Of a DNA stretch of 64,000 bases, positions 1 through 9,458 are shown in pieces (the first letter of the stretch is position 1; each line of letters begins with the position of its first letter). The notes under the pieces were generated by a model that was given only the letters and a program-made list of their open reading frames with translations, ran no database searches and was not told the origin of the DNA. The stretch comes from Candidatus Thiobius zoothamnicola. GTDB taxonomy: Bacteria; Pseudomonadota; Gammaproteobacteria; Chromatiales; Chromatiaceae. The translations under genes were made by a program, and so were the position numbers. The stretch lies in assembly GCA_030826945.1 (NCBI GenBank), contig JAPQLC010000012.1:56968-120967 (forward strand). Direction: 5' to 3'.

Positions 1-278
1 GCAGCCCGACCACTATTTTGATTCGCTGTTGCCATTGTCAATCTCCGATTCTTCTACACAATCTCCCGGCCTGCAAAACTCTGGATATCTTCACACCCTG
101 AAATCTCGCAAAGGCATCGGGTCCAGCGGAAATGTTGCTCCCGTCTCGCCTCAAAACAACGATTGACGCCAGTCGCTTCCCGGCCAAACCGCATCAGCCA
201 CGCCAGGATAGCGTGTTCAGCTAATCAACCTGACCAGGTATCCAAACCTCAAGCGATCAGCATCAATCGATTTACGCC
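1..278. other. left edge, no recognised gene
   Basis: This is the stretch downstream of the RuBisCO small-subunit gene. One plus-strand frame stays open from the window edge (base 2) to a TGA at 164-166, about 54 codons, and could be the C-terminus of a gene entering from the left. The residues match nothing I recognise, and an open frame of this length can occur by chance. No cbbQ, cbbO or carboxysome gene is visible here. Confidence 0.25.
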
Positions 279-617
279 TTAAGCACGGCCTTCGTAAACC
301 ACGAAGCAAAGGCCCTGGCTTTGGGTGTAATTGTCATAACCGATCAAACGCACATGGTGATCAGGATAAGCGCGGCGGCAAGCTTCTAACTCTTCCACCA
401 CGGCGTTAAGATCAGCCTGTCCGAAGAAGGGCAATTTCCACATGGTCCAGTAAGTGCTGGTCGAATTGCCTGGATGCTCATGTTCAATCGCAGGCGTCCA
501 ACCCTGCGCAATCAAGTAAGCAATTTGGTCATAAACTTCGTCTTGAGTCAGCTTGGGCAGGAAACCGAAAGTTTCAAGTGTGTTAGCTGTTTGGTAATCA
601 CCCATAGTAGATTGCAT
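279..617 (-). CDS. cbbS: RuBisCO form I small subunit
   Basis: Small subunit of ribulose-1,5-bisphosphate carboxylase/oxygenase, which caps the octameric large-subunit core in the Calvin cycle. The product is 112 residues, normal for the family. It shows the small-subunit landmarks LETFGFLP near the N-terminus, [20 protein letters not shown] in the middle and VRLIGYDN near the end. I chose the ATG at 617 because AGAGGAC lies about eight bases upstream; an in-frame start at 674 would swallow that ribosome-binding site and add residues the family lacks. It lies 191 bases downstream of cbbL in the same direction. No cbbX, cbbQ or carboxysome gene follows within the window. Confidence 0.95.
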   Translation of the reverse strand: MQSTMGDYQTANTLETFGFLPKLTQDEVYDQIAYLIAQGWTPAIEHEHPGNSTSTYWTMWKLPFFGQADLNAVVEELEACRRAYPDHHVRLIGYDNYTQSQGLCFVVYEGRA

Positions 618-808
618 TTGTCTGTCCTCTATAAATTGGTCGATAACTTCGCCTGGAAATCTTTCCGTTCCCATCTGGCAGCGAAAAAACGCTTATTCAT
701 CATGCGCCGATCAGCGGATGCCTGCTTTACACGTATTTTCGCTTTGCCCGGGAAACATCAATCTTTACCACGCAATAGCGCTTAATGATCAACGTTCGCT
801 AACGCGGA

Positions 809-2221
809 TTACTTAACGTCCAGCTTGTCAACAGTATCGAATTCAAACTTGATCTCTTTCCAAGTTTCCATCGCAATAGCCAGTTCAGGGCTGTGCTTAG
901 CCGCTTCAGTCAGGATATCGCGCGCTTCTTTTTCAATTTCACGACCTTCATTACGGGCTTTAACAGAAGCTTCCAAAGCAACCCGGTTAGCCGCCGCGCC
1001 TGCCGCGTTGCCCCATGGGTGACCTTGTGTGCCGCCGCCGAACTGCAACATGGAATCATCACCGAAGATAGTCACCAACGCCGGCATGTGCCATACGTGG
1101 ATACCACCGGAAGCAACTGCAAATACACCCGGCATTGAACCCCAGTCCTGGTCGAAGAATACGCCGCGTGAGCGATCTTCAGGCACGAAAGACTCACGCA
1201 ACTGGTCAACAAAGCCCAGCGTGGATTGACGGTCGCCTTCCAATTTACCCACAACCGTCCCTGTGTGCAGGTGATCGCCGCCAGACAGACGCAAACACTT
1301 GGCCAGGACACGGAAGTGGATGCCATGCTTCGGATGACGGTCAATAACCGCGTGCATCGCACGGTGGATGTGCAGCAACATGCCATTGTCACGACACCAG
1401 TTGGCCAGACCCGTGTTGGCAGTGAAACCACCAGTGATGAAGTCGTGCATCAGGATAGGTGAGCCAACTTCTTTGGCGAACTCAGCACGCTTATACATTT
1501 CTTCAGGCGTAGCCGCAGTCACGTTCAAATAGTGGCCTTTTTTCTCGCCAGTTTCCTGCTCCGCTTTCTGAATAGCTTCACCGACAAACTCAAAACGATC
1601 TCTCCAGCGCATGAATGGCTGTGAGTTAACGTTCTCGTCGTCTTTGGTCATATCCAAACCGCCGCGCAAACATTCGTATACGGCACGGCCATAGTTCTTC
1701 GCAGACAGGCCCAACTTAGGCTTGATCGTAGCGCCCAGCATAGGACGGCCATATTTGTTCAGGCGATCACGTTCAACCTGGATACCAGCGGGCGGGCCAC
1801 CACAAGTTTTGATGTAGGCGATAGGGAAGCGGATGTCTTCCAGACGCAAATGACGCAACGCTTTAAAGCCAAATACGTTACCGACCAAAGAGGTCAATAC
1901 GTTGACCACGGAACCCTCTTCAAACAGATCGATCGGATAAGCAATAAATGCATAGAAAGATTCATTATCGCCTGGCACGTCTTCAATGCGGTAAGCGCGG
2001 CCCTTGTAGTATTCCATGTCGGTCAGCAACTCTGACCATACCGTAGACCAAGTACCAGTGGATGATTCAGCGGCGACAGCCGCGGCAACCTCTTCACGAG
2101 GAACACCGGTCTGGCCAGTACATTTGAAACACGCCAACAAGTCTGTGTCCAGAGGAACATACTCAGGCGTCCAGTACATATCACGATATTCTTTTACGCC
2201 CGCATCATATTTTTTAGCCAT
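809..2221 (-). CDS. cbbL: RuBisCO form I large subunit
   Basis: Catalytic large subunit of RuBisCO, which fixes CO2 onto ribulose-1,5-bisphosphate. The product is 470 residues from the ATG at 2221, which has GGAG six bases upstream; a TTG two codons earlier is less likely. The activation motif [11 protein letters not shown] carries the carbamylated lysine (about residue 193). Loop 6 [11 protein letters not shown] carries the mobile lysine (about 325), and the substrate-binding SGGDHLH and [10 protein letters not shown] segments are intact. The overall sequence looks most like proteobacterial form IA. Cotranscription with cbbS is likely. No divergent cbbR regulator is present upstream, which is the common arrangement elsewhere, so control must come from a distant gene. 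Confidence 0.97.
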   Translation of the reverse strand: MAKKYDAGVKEYRDMYWTPEYVPLDTDLLACFKCTGQTGVPREEVAAAVAAESSTGTWSTVWSELLTDMEYYKGRAYRIEDVPGDNESFYAFIAYPIDLFEEGSVVNVLTSLVGNVFGFKALRHLRLEDIRFPIAYIKTCGGPPAGIQVERDRLNKYGRPMLGATIKPKLGLSAKNYGRAVYECLRGGLDMTKDDENVNSQPFMRWRDRFEFVGEAIQKAEQETGEKKGHYLNVTAATPEEMYKRAEFAKEVGSPILMHDFITGGFTANTGLANWCRDNGMLLHIHRAMHAVIDRHPKHGIHFRVLAKCLRLSGGDHLHTGTVVGKLEGDRQSTLGFVDQLRESFVPEDRSRGVFFDQDWGSMPGVFAVASGGIHVWHMPALVTIFGDDSMLQFGGGTQGHPWGNAAGAAANRVALEASVKARNEGREIEKEARDILTEAAKHSPELAIAMETWKEIKFEFDTVDKLDVK

Positions 2222-2673
2222 GATCAACTCCTGATTCGGTTGCTGTTTAGCGATTGCGTGAGGGTCACGTTATCTCTGGGCGCGAAGCTTATAGAAATCA
2301 GGCTTTTTGGCACAAATAAATACTTCTCGCCTGATTGATTGATCAAGGTCTATGAGTAAGTTCAGAAGGCGGGAATCAAGAGAGAGAAAGCCACACAAAG
2401 TGGTGAATATCATGGTAATAGCGGACAAGCCTCAAACGCTAGACTGGCCTCATCCACCACAGCCTCAACACAAACGAAAGAGGCCTAATTCAAGAGCAAC
2501 GGCCTGCTTATTTCTGCACTGCACAAACATAAACGCTGGTGAACAATCCGGCAAGTTCGTCAGCATCATCCACGACATCTTTCAAAGCGGAAACAAACGG
2601 ATCCTTTGTGTAGCCCCAAAACTGAATTGGTGCGAAATTATTAGCCCACTGCCCTCAAGCTTTGAGGTAAAGA
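2222..2673. other. cbbL upstream region
   Basis: No convincing gene lies here. A plus-strand open frame (2352-2708) resembles nothing known and runs into the next gene on the other strand. The region must hold the cbbL promoter. A TTGATTGATCAA stretch at 2335-2346 contains the palindrome TTGATCAA and could be part of a regulator site, but it is not a proper FNR box because the spacer is two rather than four bases. Confidence 0.4.
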
Positions 2674-3195
2674 TCACATATCGTCGTAGTGGAAGAAACT
2701 GGCCCTGAGGCGGGGGATCTCGGCCCCCTCTTTCGGAAACCTCACTGGAGCACCGCTCAGGTACTGTGGAAACGGCGTTTCAAGTAGTTTGACACGCCCA
2801 AACCGGGTCAATGCAGTTTCAGATCCAAAACGATAATACGCCAGCAATTCTCTCTGGGGCCAAGACATCCAAACCCAGATTTCGTCATTGAAATCGGGCG
2901 AGAGCAGATCAAGCTGGAATGAGGATACGCCACGATATGTCGAACCGATGAGTGGGATGTATCGTGAGCTACCATCGCTTCCGGGAACAGCCACCGCGAG
3001 CAACGCCGAATCCGATTGATACGCAATCTTTACCAAAACCGAATAGTTACCTACCTGAACGGAACCGAGCGTCTCCTGTTCATGCTCAGCAATGACGACT
3101 TGCGCTTCAACGCGCAGATCTGGCCATAAAATGATAAGCGCGCCAAGCATAATAAAGGTGCCAAATCTTTCAATTACGCTTGCTCGCATTACCAT
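2674..3195 (-). CDS. unknown protein with N-terminal membrane segment
   Basis: Not recognised. The 173-residue product begins with a short basic stretch and one hydrophobic segment (about residues 10-26), so it is probably exported or anchored in the inner membrane with the rest outside. The remainder has no cysteines and looks like a beta-rich globular domain. Starts at 3195 and 3189 are both possible. The second forms a TAATG overlap with the stop codon of the preceding small frame, suggesting translational coupling. A role near RuBisCO or the rhodanese cannot be inferred. Confidence 0.55.
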   Translation of the reverse strand: MVMRASVIERFGTFIMLGALIILWPDLRVEAQVVIAEHEQETLGSVQVGNYSVLVKIAYQSDSALLAVAVPGSDGSSRYIPLIGSTYRGVSSFQLDLLSPDFNDEIWVWMSWPQRELLAYYRFGSETALTRFGRVKLLETPFPQYLSGAPVRFPKEGAEIPRLRASFFHYDDM

Positions 3196-3371
3196 CCACC
3201 TGGCCCAGCGACTCGTGAAACGACACGCATCGTCCCGGAACTCCAGTTAACCGATTCTTTCCAATTCCACCACATATACTGAGACTTCATCCCGCTCGCG
3301 CTAAACGCCGGATGACTCGCGAATCTCCCGAAGGATCGTTTGCTCATATTATTGTACATCCAGAAGCTCAA
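3189..3371 (-). CDS. possible small tryptophan-rich protein
   Basis: A 60-codon frame starting with TTG (or ATG at 3359) that ends in a TAATG overlap with the next gene. The overlap is the only good argument for it being translated. The sequence is basic and rich in Trp and Ser, with no recognisable domain. It could instead be a decayed 5' part of the downstream gene or a chance frame. Confidence 0.25.
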   Translation of the reverse strand: MSFWMYNNMSKRSFGRFASHPAFSASGMKSQYMWWNWKESVNWSSGTMRVVSRVAGPGGW

Positions 3372-3461
3372 TGAGCCGATTGAGCAAGTATCAAGATCAC
3401 GGGTCTGGATTTCAGGTAAAGGGGGTAAAACCTCCGCATGACGCGCCTTGTTATGTACGCC

Positions 3462-3908
3462 TCAGTGACTCCAATCATCCAAATCCACTGTGGGAAGTCC
3501 TTTTGCTTTCCAAGCCTTGGCACCGCCTCGCAAATGACGTACTTGGGTATAACCCATCTCTTTCAACGTATTCACTGCAAATGCGCTGCGAATGCCCTTA
3601 CCACAATAAACCACGATATCCGCATCACGATCAGGCACTTTACTATAGGTCTTGATTTCCAAATAACCTCGTGGAATATGCACATCACCCGCAGTGATCA
3701 AGCCCGCGATTGGACGCTCGCTTTTTTGACGGATATCAAGCAACGTAATCTTTTCACCTTTTTGCAAAGCCATATGCAAATCACCCGGACTGATATGCTC
3801 AGCTTTCTCCATCTCCGCCTTGATTAAGGCTTTCGCTTCGGGTGTTGGTCCTGCTTGCGCGGCAGCCACCACCAAACTCAACGCGATAAATACCAATAAC
3901 TTCTTCAT
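3462..3908 (-). CDS. periplasmic rhodanese-domain protein
   Basis: A single-domain rhodanese of 148 residues with a clear Sec signal peptide (MKKLLVFIALSLVVAAAQA, cut near residue 19). The catalytic loop is CGKGIRS with the active cysteine at about residue 102, preceded by the LLDIR motif of the family. It probably moves sulfane sulfur or handles thiols in the periplasm, which fits a sulfur oxidiser. It stands alone between the unknown pair and fnr. The exact substrate cannot be read from sequence. Confidence 0.85.
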   Translation of the reverse strand: MKKLLVFIALSLVVAAAQAGPTPEAKALIKAEMEKAEHISPGDLHMALQKGEKITLLDIRQKSERPIAGLITAGDVHIPRGYLEIKTYSKVPDRDADIVVYCGKGIRSAFAVNTLKEMGYTQVRHLRGGAKAWKAKGLPTVDLDDWSH

Positions 3909-4206
3909 TGCGAATCTCCACTAAAAAGTTTGAATCAATCAGCACGCATTTCGTATCTTTGCGCAGCAAAATCGTCTGGAGCCTCAATAGGCAGCCAAAA
4001 CCTGAGACTCCCCAAAAATCCTAATGTTGCATCTGCTGAAAAATAAATGATTGTTCATTCCGGAACCGGAACATTTGAATCCATTACCGCCTCGGCAGAA
4101 CTTAAAGCAAAATTATTGCCTCTGCTTTACCACTTTATGGCGAATCCGTTTCACAGGAAGGTCTCGTTAATCGCCTGCAATGTTGCAAGACCGGATGCTT
4201 GATGCA
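3909..4206. promoter_or_regulatory. rhodanese upstream region with palindrome
   Basis: This non-coding stretch holds an inverted repeat TTCCGG-AA-CCGGAA at 4058-4071, about 150 bases upstream of the rhodanese start and about 135 bases after the fnr stop. It could be an operator or part of an RNA hairpin. No run of T follows on the minus strand, so a classical terminator is not supported. Confidence 0.35.
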
Positions 4207-4965
4207 TCACAATCCGACATTCGACGCCATCTGCGCATGGCATTCCGACCGTCCCTGCAACAGGGCTTGCAAGCGCGACAAGTTCTGGATCTGTATATGT
4301 TTACGCTCAACCTGCAAGATGCCTTCATCCTGCAAGCGTCTGAATAAGCGGCTCACCGTCTCTAAAGCCAGACCGAGATAGCTCCCCATCTCCTGGCGCG
4401 ACATACTGAGAAAAAAATCCGTGGCTGAGAAACCACGCCGCTTGAAACGCTCCGATAAACTCAGCAAAAAAGACGCTAAACGCTCTTCCGCCGAACCACT
4501 ATTCAGCAAGGAAACCAAACGCGCCTCTTCATTAATCTCATGGCTTAACAAGCGCAGCATCTGATGGCGCAAACCCGATATATCAGCGGATAACTCTTCC
4601 AAGCGATGAAAGGGCAACTCACATACCGCCGTGGTTTCCAATGCCTTGGCGAAACAGCCATACTGTTCATGCTCAATCGCCTCCAGACCGAGAATTTCGC
4701 CCGGTAAATGAAAGCCCACAACCCGTTCAGCCTCCCCACCGCTTTGCGTATAGACTTTGACCGAACCCGTTTTAATCACATACAAGTTAACCAGTTGCTC
4801 ACCAGGTGCATACAATAATTGCCTACGTTGCAATGGGCGATTACGCTGAACCAAGCCATCCAGACGTTCAATATCATCAGGCTCTAAACCATAAGGCAAA
4901 CACAAGGCTGTCAAGCTGCAATCACTACAGGCGGTTTTAATCCCTTTGATCGATATCACTTTCAT
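4207..4965 (-). CDS. fnr: FNR-type oxygen-sensing regulator
   Basis: A Crp/Fnr-family transcription factor with the cysteine set of true FNR: C-x2-C-x5-C near the N-terminus (residues 13, 16 and 22 from the ATG used here) and a fourth cysteine in AVCELP (about 115). Together these hold the O2-sensitive [4Fe-4S] cluster. An effector beta-barrel follows, then a helix-turn-helix with GLALETVSRLFRR, which keeps the E..SR residues that read TTGAT half-sites. An in-frame TTG at 4992 is possible, but AGGA lies too close to it. The protein probably switches genes between aerobic and anaerobic respiration. Confidence 0.9.
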   Translation of the reverse strand: MKVISIKGIKTACSDCSLTALCLPYGLEPDDIERLDGLVQRNRPLQRRQLLYAPGEQLVNLYVIKTGSVKVYTQSGGEAERVVGFHLPGEILGLEAIEHEQYGCFAKALETTAVCELPFHRLEELSADISGLRHQMLRLLSHEINEEARLVSLLNSGSAEERLASFLLSLSERFKRRGFSATDFFLSMSRQEMGSYLGLALETVSRLFRRLQDEGILQVERKHIQIQNLSRLQALLQGRSECHAQMASNVGL

Positions 4966-5089
4966 ACGCAGGCACCAATCTTTACTGACCAATCCATCCT
5001 ATTCATTGCAATGATTTTAGCCAAAACAGCTAAACCGCAAAATACAATAACGCCATTAAAAAATCAGGATATTACCGGGTTCGATAAAC

Positions 5090-6430
5090 CTACGCTGTCC
5101 CAGCTCCCTGCTTAGCCTGCTTGTCCCATTCACGCAACCGCTCCAGCTTTTCCTGAATGCGGATTTCCAAGCCCCTGTCAACCGGATGATAAAACCGTCG
5201 GTCAGCCAATTCATCCGGCAAATATTGTTCGCCCGCTGCATAAGCACCAGGCTCATCATGCGCATACCGATATCCCTTGCCATAATCCAAGGTTTTCATT
5301 AACCGGGTGGACGCATTACGCAAATGTAATGGCACTTCAAGCGAACCGGATTCACGCGCCGCCTGCATGGCTTGTTTAAACGCGGTATACACCGCATTGC
5401 TTTTAGCGGCGCAAGCCAGATAAACCACCGCCTGGGCAATCGCAAGCTCACCTTCCGGACTGCCCAGACGGGTTTGCGCATCCCAGGCATTGAGCGCGAT
5501 ATCCATCGCACGCGGATCCGCATTGCCGATATCCTCAGAGGCTATGCGCACAACCCGGCGCGCGATATACAGCGGGTCGCAACCGCCATCCAACATGCGA
5601 CACAACCAATACAAAGCCGCATCCGGCGAAGAACCGCGCACCGACTTATGCAACGCTGAGATTTGATCGTAAAAAACATCACCTTGTTTATCAAACCGGC
5701 GGACCGGCCCACTCACGACCGCCTGCGCCACGGCATCTGACAACTGCCCACCCTCAGCCAGATCACCAGCCATCTCCAGCAGATTTAAGGCGCGCCGCGC
5801 ATCACCATCCGCTGCTTCAGCGAATCCGTTAAGTTGCTGGTCAGAGACTTGCAGGCCCAATTCGCCCAGACCGCGCATCCGGTCAGCCAAAGCCGACTGC
5901 AACAGTTCCCGAACAGCCTCTGTTGACAAGGCCCGCAATACATACACGCGCACCCGCGACAATAACGCATTATTCAATTCAAAAGAGGGGTTCTCAGTCG
6001 TGGCTCCGACAAAAATCAGCGTGCCATCTTCCACATAAGGCAAAAACGCATCCTGTTGTGCCTTATTAAACCGATGAACTTCATCAACAAACAACACCAA
6101 ACCCTGTCCATGTCGTTTTCGTTGCTGTTGCGCCTGTTTAATGGCCGCGCGAATATCCTGCACGCCCGACATCACCGCCGACAACGCCAGAAAAACATCA
6201 CCCGCCTGCTTCGCCAACAAACGCGCTAAAGTCGTCTTGCCAGAACCAGGTGGTCCCCAAAAAACCATCGAATGCAGATGACCGGATAGAATCGCCTGAC
6301 GCAGCGGTTTCCCCTCACCCAGAATGTGCGCCTGCCCCTTATATTGATCCAGATTTTCAGGACGCATACGGTCAGCCAATGGCTGCGATCTCTCAGAAAC
6401 AAGAGAATCATCAAATAGATCAGACATCAC
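5090..6430 (-). CDS. rarA: replication-associated recombination ATPase RarA
   Basis: An AAA+ ATPase of the RarA/MgsA/WRNIP1 family, 446 residues, the usual length. Walker A is GPPGSGKTT (residues 59-67) and Walker B is LFVDEVHRF (about 113-121). A sensor-1 motif, [10 protein letters not shown], is also present. The C-terminal half carries the tetramerisation region with [16 protein letters not shown], typical of the family. RarA acts at stalled replication forks. It is the gene upstream of fnr on the same strand, with no sign of functional linkage. Confidence 0.95.
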   Translation of the reverse strand: MMSDLFDDSLVSERSQPLADRMRPENLDQYKGQAHILGEGKPLRQAILSGHLHSMVFWGPPGSGKTTLARLLAKQAGDVFLALSAVMSGVQDIRAAIKQAQQQRKRHGQGLVLFVDEVHRFNKAQQDAFLPYVEDGTLIFVGATTENPSFELNNALLSRVRVYVLRALSTEAVRELLQSALADRMRGLGELGLQVSDQQLNGFAEAADGDARRALNLLEMAGDLAEGGQLSDAVAQAVVSGPVRRFDKQGDVFYDQISALHKSVRGSSPDAALYWLCRMLDGGCDPLYIARRVVRIASEDIGNADPRAMDIALNAWDAQTRLGSPEGELAIAQAVVYLACAAKSNAVYTAFKQAMQAARESGSLEVPLHLRNASTRLMKTLDYGKGYRYAHDEPGAYAAGEQYLPDELADRRFYHPVDRGLEIRIQEKLERLREWDKQAKQGAGTA

Positions 6431-6489
6431 AAACCCTGGTTATCTCCAAAATACGAGTCGCCTGATGACAAGACATACGGATGAATGCG

Positions 6490-7134
6490 TTAACTTTCTA
6501 TAATAAGCGTGATCAGCGCTTTCGGACCGTGAATGCCATACGCCAGTGTTTGTTCGATATCCGCAGTTTTGGATGGGCCGGATATCAATAAGGCATTGGT
6601 TGGCATACCCTGATGCCAGGGTTCATCGGCCAACACATCCGCAAAGGTATTGTGTATTTTTTGTGCATCCAGCAGCACGATATGCACGGGTGGAACTAAT
6701 GACATCAAGCGCGGTTCGTTTTGATCCGGCCAGACCATCAGACTGCCGGTTTCCGCAATTGCGCCCTTGCACCCGGTGATGGCGACATCAACCTGATTAA
6801 ACAAATCGTCTTTCCAGGTTTCAATGGCTTGCTGGTAGCGCCTGACCTGGACGCCCTGGATATCGGCTTGATCAATTTGTTGGCCCAGCGCGCCATTGCC
6901 CACCAAGACAGTTTTCAGTCCGCGTTTCGGCAGCTCGGTTTGTAACCAGGCAAACCAGTCGCTATCCCGCAAATCATGCACCTCACCACGCACGGCCTGT
7001 TGGCGTTCGGTAAAACGCGCGATACGTGCGTTTAAATCCCGCTCTGGGTAATCAATGCCTGGTTGTATGGTGGAATGGGCCTCGGGCCGTTGGTTGCGCA
7101 GGCGCGTTAAAATATTTTCACGGGCATTACTCAT
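6490..7134 (-). CDS. lutC: lactate utilisation protein C (LUD domain)
   Basis: A 214-residue LUD-domain protein of the LutC/YkgG family, third subunit of the LutABC iron-sulfur lactate oxidase, which converts L-lactate to pyruvate. The family pattern GCKGAIAETGSL and the closing ALLISGPSKTADIEQTLAYGIHGP are intact. A start at 7185 would translate the palindromic repeat in front of the gene, so the ATG at 7134 (MSNARENIL) is preferred. It is the last gene of the leftward lut operon, separated from lutB by that repeat. Confidence 0.9.
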   Translation of the reverse strand: MSNARENILTRLRNQRPEAHSTIQPGIDYPERDLNARIARFTERQQAVRGEVHDLRDSDWFAWLQTELPKRGLKTVLVGNGALGQQIDQADIQGVQVRRYQQAIETWKDDLFNQVDVAITGCKGAIAETGSLMVWPDQNEPRLMSLVPPVHIVLLDAQKIHNTFADVLADEPWHQGMPTNALLISGPSKTADIEQTLAYGIHGPKALITLIIES

Positions 7135-7155
7135 TGCCGAAACCTCTAAAGTTTT

Positions 7156-7223
7156 GTCATTCCCGCGCAGGCGGGAATCCATCACTATGCAAAATACTGG
7201 ATCCCAGCCTTCGCCGGGATGAC
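7156..7223. repeat. palindromic intergenic repeat between lutB and lutC
   Basis: Two palindromes sit side by side: ATTCCCGC-gcag-GCGGGAAT (7159-7178) and ATCCC...GGGAT (7201-7220), bracketed by GTCAT and ATGAC. This is the widespread proteobacterial extragenic palindrome that translates as SRLRGND-like peptides. Related copies lie at 9398-9430 and, degenerate, around 8690. It could form a stable mRNA hairpin that lowers lutC expression relative to lutB. Confidence 0.8.
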
Positions 7224-7227
7224 AGGA

Positions 7228-8658
7228 CTAAACGCCATGACTAAAACCTGCTTGTTTTGCGAGTTCATGCAGGCTCTTTCGCGCGGGTTTTACTGCCTGA
7301 CGGTAGCGTGTCCATGCGCCTAATTGGTTGGGCGTCAGTTTTCCAAACCTTGTGGCCATGTATAAAAAGGCGCGATAGAGCCGCGCATTAGCATACAAAA
7401 ATTGCCATAGCCGCCAGATGGTTGCCTCACTCGGCTTGCGTAATGCACCCTTGCCTTTTACCGACGTATTTTGTTTATGGTTGACCGATTCGGCACGCAG
7501 GCGGTTAATCAGTTTGGGCAGGGGGATTTTGACCGGACAAACCTCTCCGCAAGCGCCACACAGGCTACAGGCCGAAGTCAGGGTGCCTGCCTTATCCAGG
7601 CCGAGACGCTGTGGCTCCAGCGCCAAGCCAATCGGGCCTGGGTAAACCGTGCCATACGCATGTCCGCCCAGTTGGACGTAAACCGGACAATGGTTAATAC
7701 AGGCGCCACAGCGGATACAGCGTAAGGTATCCAGCAATTCTTCATCCACGCGGATATGCGAGCGGCCATTATCCAGCAACACTAGGTGCACTGCTTCCGG
7801 GCCGTCTTTTTCACCCGGCTGGCGCGGCCTGCTGATCATATTGAAATAGGTAGTGATCGGCTGGCCAGTGGCTGATTTGGTGAGGATGTTCAGTAGGGGG
7901 GGAATATCGCTGAGCTTTTCCACCACTTTTTCGATGCCGGTAATGGCGATGTGGACGCGTGGCGCTGTGGTGCTTAAACGCCCATTACCTTCGTTTTCGA
8001 CCAGGCAAAGTGTGCCGGTTTCGGCCACGGCAAAGTTCACACCGGAAATGCCTGCATCTGCCTGAGCGAACTTGTCACGCAATATGTGGCGAGCAGTTTG
8101 GGTCAGCGCATCAATATCCTCGGTATAGGGCTGTTCAGGATGATGTTTCTGAAATAATTTCCCCACCTCCTGACGGTTTTTATGAATCGCCGGGGCCACA
8201 ATATGGGAAGGTGGTTCTTGCGCCAGTTGGATAATGTATTCCCCCAGATCGGACTCGATAACTTCAATGTCATGCTCTTCCAGATAGCGATTCAGCTCGG
8301 TTTCTTCCGAAACCATCGACTTGCCTTTAATCACGCTTTTGGCATCGGCCTGATGCAAAATGCCCAAAATCATCTGATTGGCTTCTGTGGGTGTTTCCGC
8401 CCAATGCACCTGAATGCCGTTTTCCGTCAGCTTTTGCTCAAGCTGCACAAGCAATTCGGGTTGTTTGACTAATGCGTTGGCGCGGATAGCGCGTGCTTGT
8501 TCGCGCAGGGCTTGCAGTTGCACATCATCGGGAAATTGGCTTGCCCGGTGAGACATGATGCCATCCATCGCGGAACGGAAATTGGCGCGTAGCTGATCGT
8601 TATGCAGCGCGTCATCAATACGTTGTTTAAAGGCTTGGGTTTGGTTCATGGTAGACAC
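7228..8658 (-). CDS. lutB: lactate utilisation iron-sulfur protein B
   Basis: LutB/LldF family, about 476 residues. An N-terminal LUD domain (about 60-300, with FAVAETGTLCLVENEGNGR) is followed by a ferredoxin-like region binding two [4Fe-4S] clusters. The first motif is CIRCGACINHCP (cysteines 314, 317, 320, 324) and the second is CSLCGACGEVCP (364, 367, 370, 374). It passes electrons from lactate oxidation within LutABC. The start could be GTG at 8658 or ATG three codons later. It is separated from lutA by an inserted parDE module, an unusual break of a normally tight operon. Confidence 0.93.
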   Translation of the reverse strand: MSTMNQTQAFKQRIDDALHNDQLRANFRSAMDGIMSHRASQFPDDVQLQALREQARAIRANALVKQPELLVQLEQKLTENGIQVHWAETPTEANQMILGILHQADAKSVIKGKSMVSEETELNRYLEEHDIEVIESDLGEYIIQLAQEPPSHIVAPAIHKNRQEVGKLFQKHHPEQPYTEDIDALTQTARHILRDKFAQADAGISGVNFAVAETGTLCLVENEGNGRLSTTAPRVHIAITGIEKVVEKLSDIPPLLNILTKSATGQPITTYFNMISRPRQPGEKDGPEAVHLVLLDNGRSHIRVDEELLDTLRCIRCGACINHCPVYVQLGGHAYGTVYPGPIGLALEPQRLGLDKAGTLTSACSLCGACGEVCPVKIPLPKLINRLRAESVNHKQNTSVKGKGALRKPSEATIWRLWQFLYANARLYRAFLYMATRFGKLTPNQLGAWTRYRQAVKPARKSLHELAKQAGFSHGV

Positions 8659-8724
8659 AACACTTGGCTATTTCTATACGCCACATCATCACTCCCGCGT
8701 AGGTTGGGGTCCATATTGGTTAAG

Positions 8725-9027
8725 TTATATATCCGTAAAAGCGCGCCGAACATCCATGCGTTTGTGTAAAATTCTGACGACTCGAATGGCATTTTCTGTC
8801 TTTAACTCATAGTAAATCATGTGGCTTTGATAGGGCTGTTTCCTTAGCCCGATATCAACATAGTCACATGCACTACCCAACATCGGATTATCAGCAAGCC
8901 TTTGAAAGGCGTCGTCCATGCCTTTCAAATAGTGCTTCGTTTGTTGATAGCCCCAGCGTTCCTCAGTAAATTGGGCAATGCCTCGCAAATCTTTTTTGGC
9001 GGCACGCGTTAGCGTAAACCTTTGCAT
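8725..9027 (-). CDS. parE: ParE/RelE-family toxin
   Basis: A 100-residue toxin of the ParE/RelE superfamily. The N-terminal FTLTRAAKKDLRGIAQFTEERWG and the C-terminal IRVVRILHKRMDVRRAF are the family signature, most like ParE gyrase poisons. The ATG at 9027 overlaps the antitoxin stop (TGATG), indicating coupled translation. It forms a type II toxin-antitoxin pair with the gene upstream and is lodged between lutA and lutB. Confidence 0.88.
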   Translation of the reverse strand: MQRFTLTRAAKKDLRGIAQFTEERWGYQQTKHYLKGMDDAFQRLADNPMLGSACDYVDIGLRKQPYQSHMIYYELKTENAIRVVRILHKRMDVRRAFTDI

Positions 9028-9266
9028 CAACCAAACTCTTCATCCAATTCAGCCATAAATTTCTCGTAGCTGTATTCAGCCTCTCCGCTCGCTTTTCCCT
9101 CTGCAATGAGTTTTCGTAGGGTTTCGAGTTTTTGCTCTTCCGTTTCAAGCAAGCGTAAACCCGCACGTACAACTTCGGAGGCCGAGCCATAGCGTCCATC
9201 CACAAGTTTTGTCGCAATAAATTGGTCGAAGTGCTCCCCCAAACTAACACTGGTATTCTTAGCCAT
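9027..9266 (-). CDS. parD: ParD-family antitoxin
   Basis: A 79-residue antitoxin. The N-terminal NTSVSLGEHFDQFIATKLVDGRYGSASEVVRAGLRLLE is a ribbon-helix-helix DNA-binding domain of the ParD/CC2985 type. The acidic tail (EKFMAELDEEFG) is the part that usually folds onto the toxin. It should neutralise the downstream toxin and repress the pair. The module lies in the same orientation as the lut operon and near palindromic repeats, which suggests late insertion. Confidence 0.9.
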   Translation of the reverse strand: MAKNTSVSLGEHFDQFIATKLVDGRYGSASEVVRAGLRLLETEEQKLETLRKLIAEGKASGEAEYSYEKFMAELDEEFG

Positions 9267-9397
9267 GTAATCACCTGCTTATGTACCAAAATTTACCAAT
9301 TTATAGTGTGAAACACATCACAAATCAAATTAACCTGGACGCCAAAAAGCGCTACTCCTCGTTCTTCGTCGCGCTGCTTTTTATTTCCGGTTATTGC

Positions 9398-9430
9398 GTC
9401 ATTATGGGTACCCGCCTTCGCGGGTATGAC
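9398..9430. repeat. palindromic intergenic repeat near parD
   Basis: GTCAT...GGGTACCCGCCTTCGCGGGTATGAC has the same GTCAT/ATGAC ends and GC-rich core as the repeat between lutB and lutC, here as a single unit. It lies between lutA and parD, so the parDE module has a related palindrome on this side and a degenerate one near 8690 on the other. Confidence 0.7.
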
Positions 9431-9458
9431 GGTTATAAATTGGCTATAAGGGCAATAG

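Noticed and set aside
2335..2346. FNR box upstream of cbbL
   Set aside because: TTGAT and ATCAA are separated by two bases, not the four required; left as an unexplained palindrome.
2352..2708. 118-codon plus-strand frame upstream of cbbL
   Set aside because: No ribosome-binding site or recognisable domain, and it overlaps the 3' end of the gene on the other strand.
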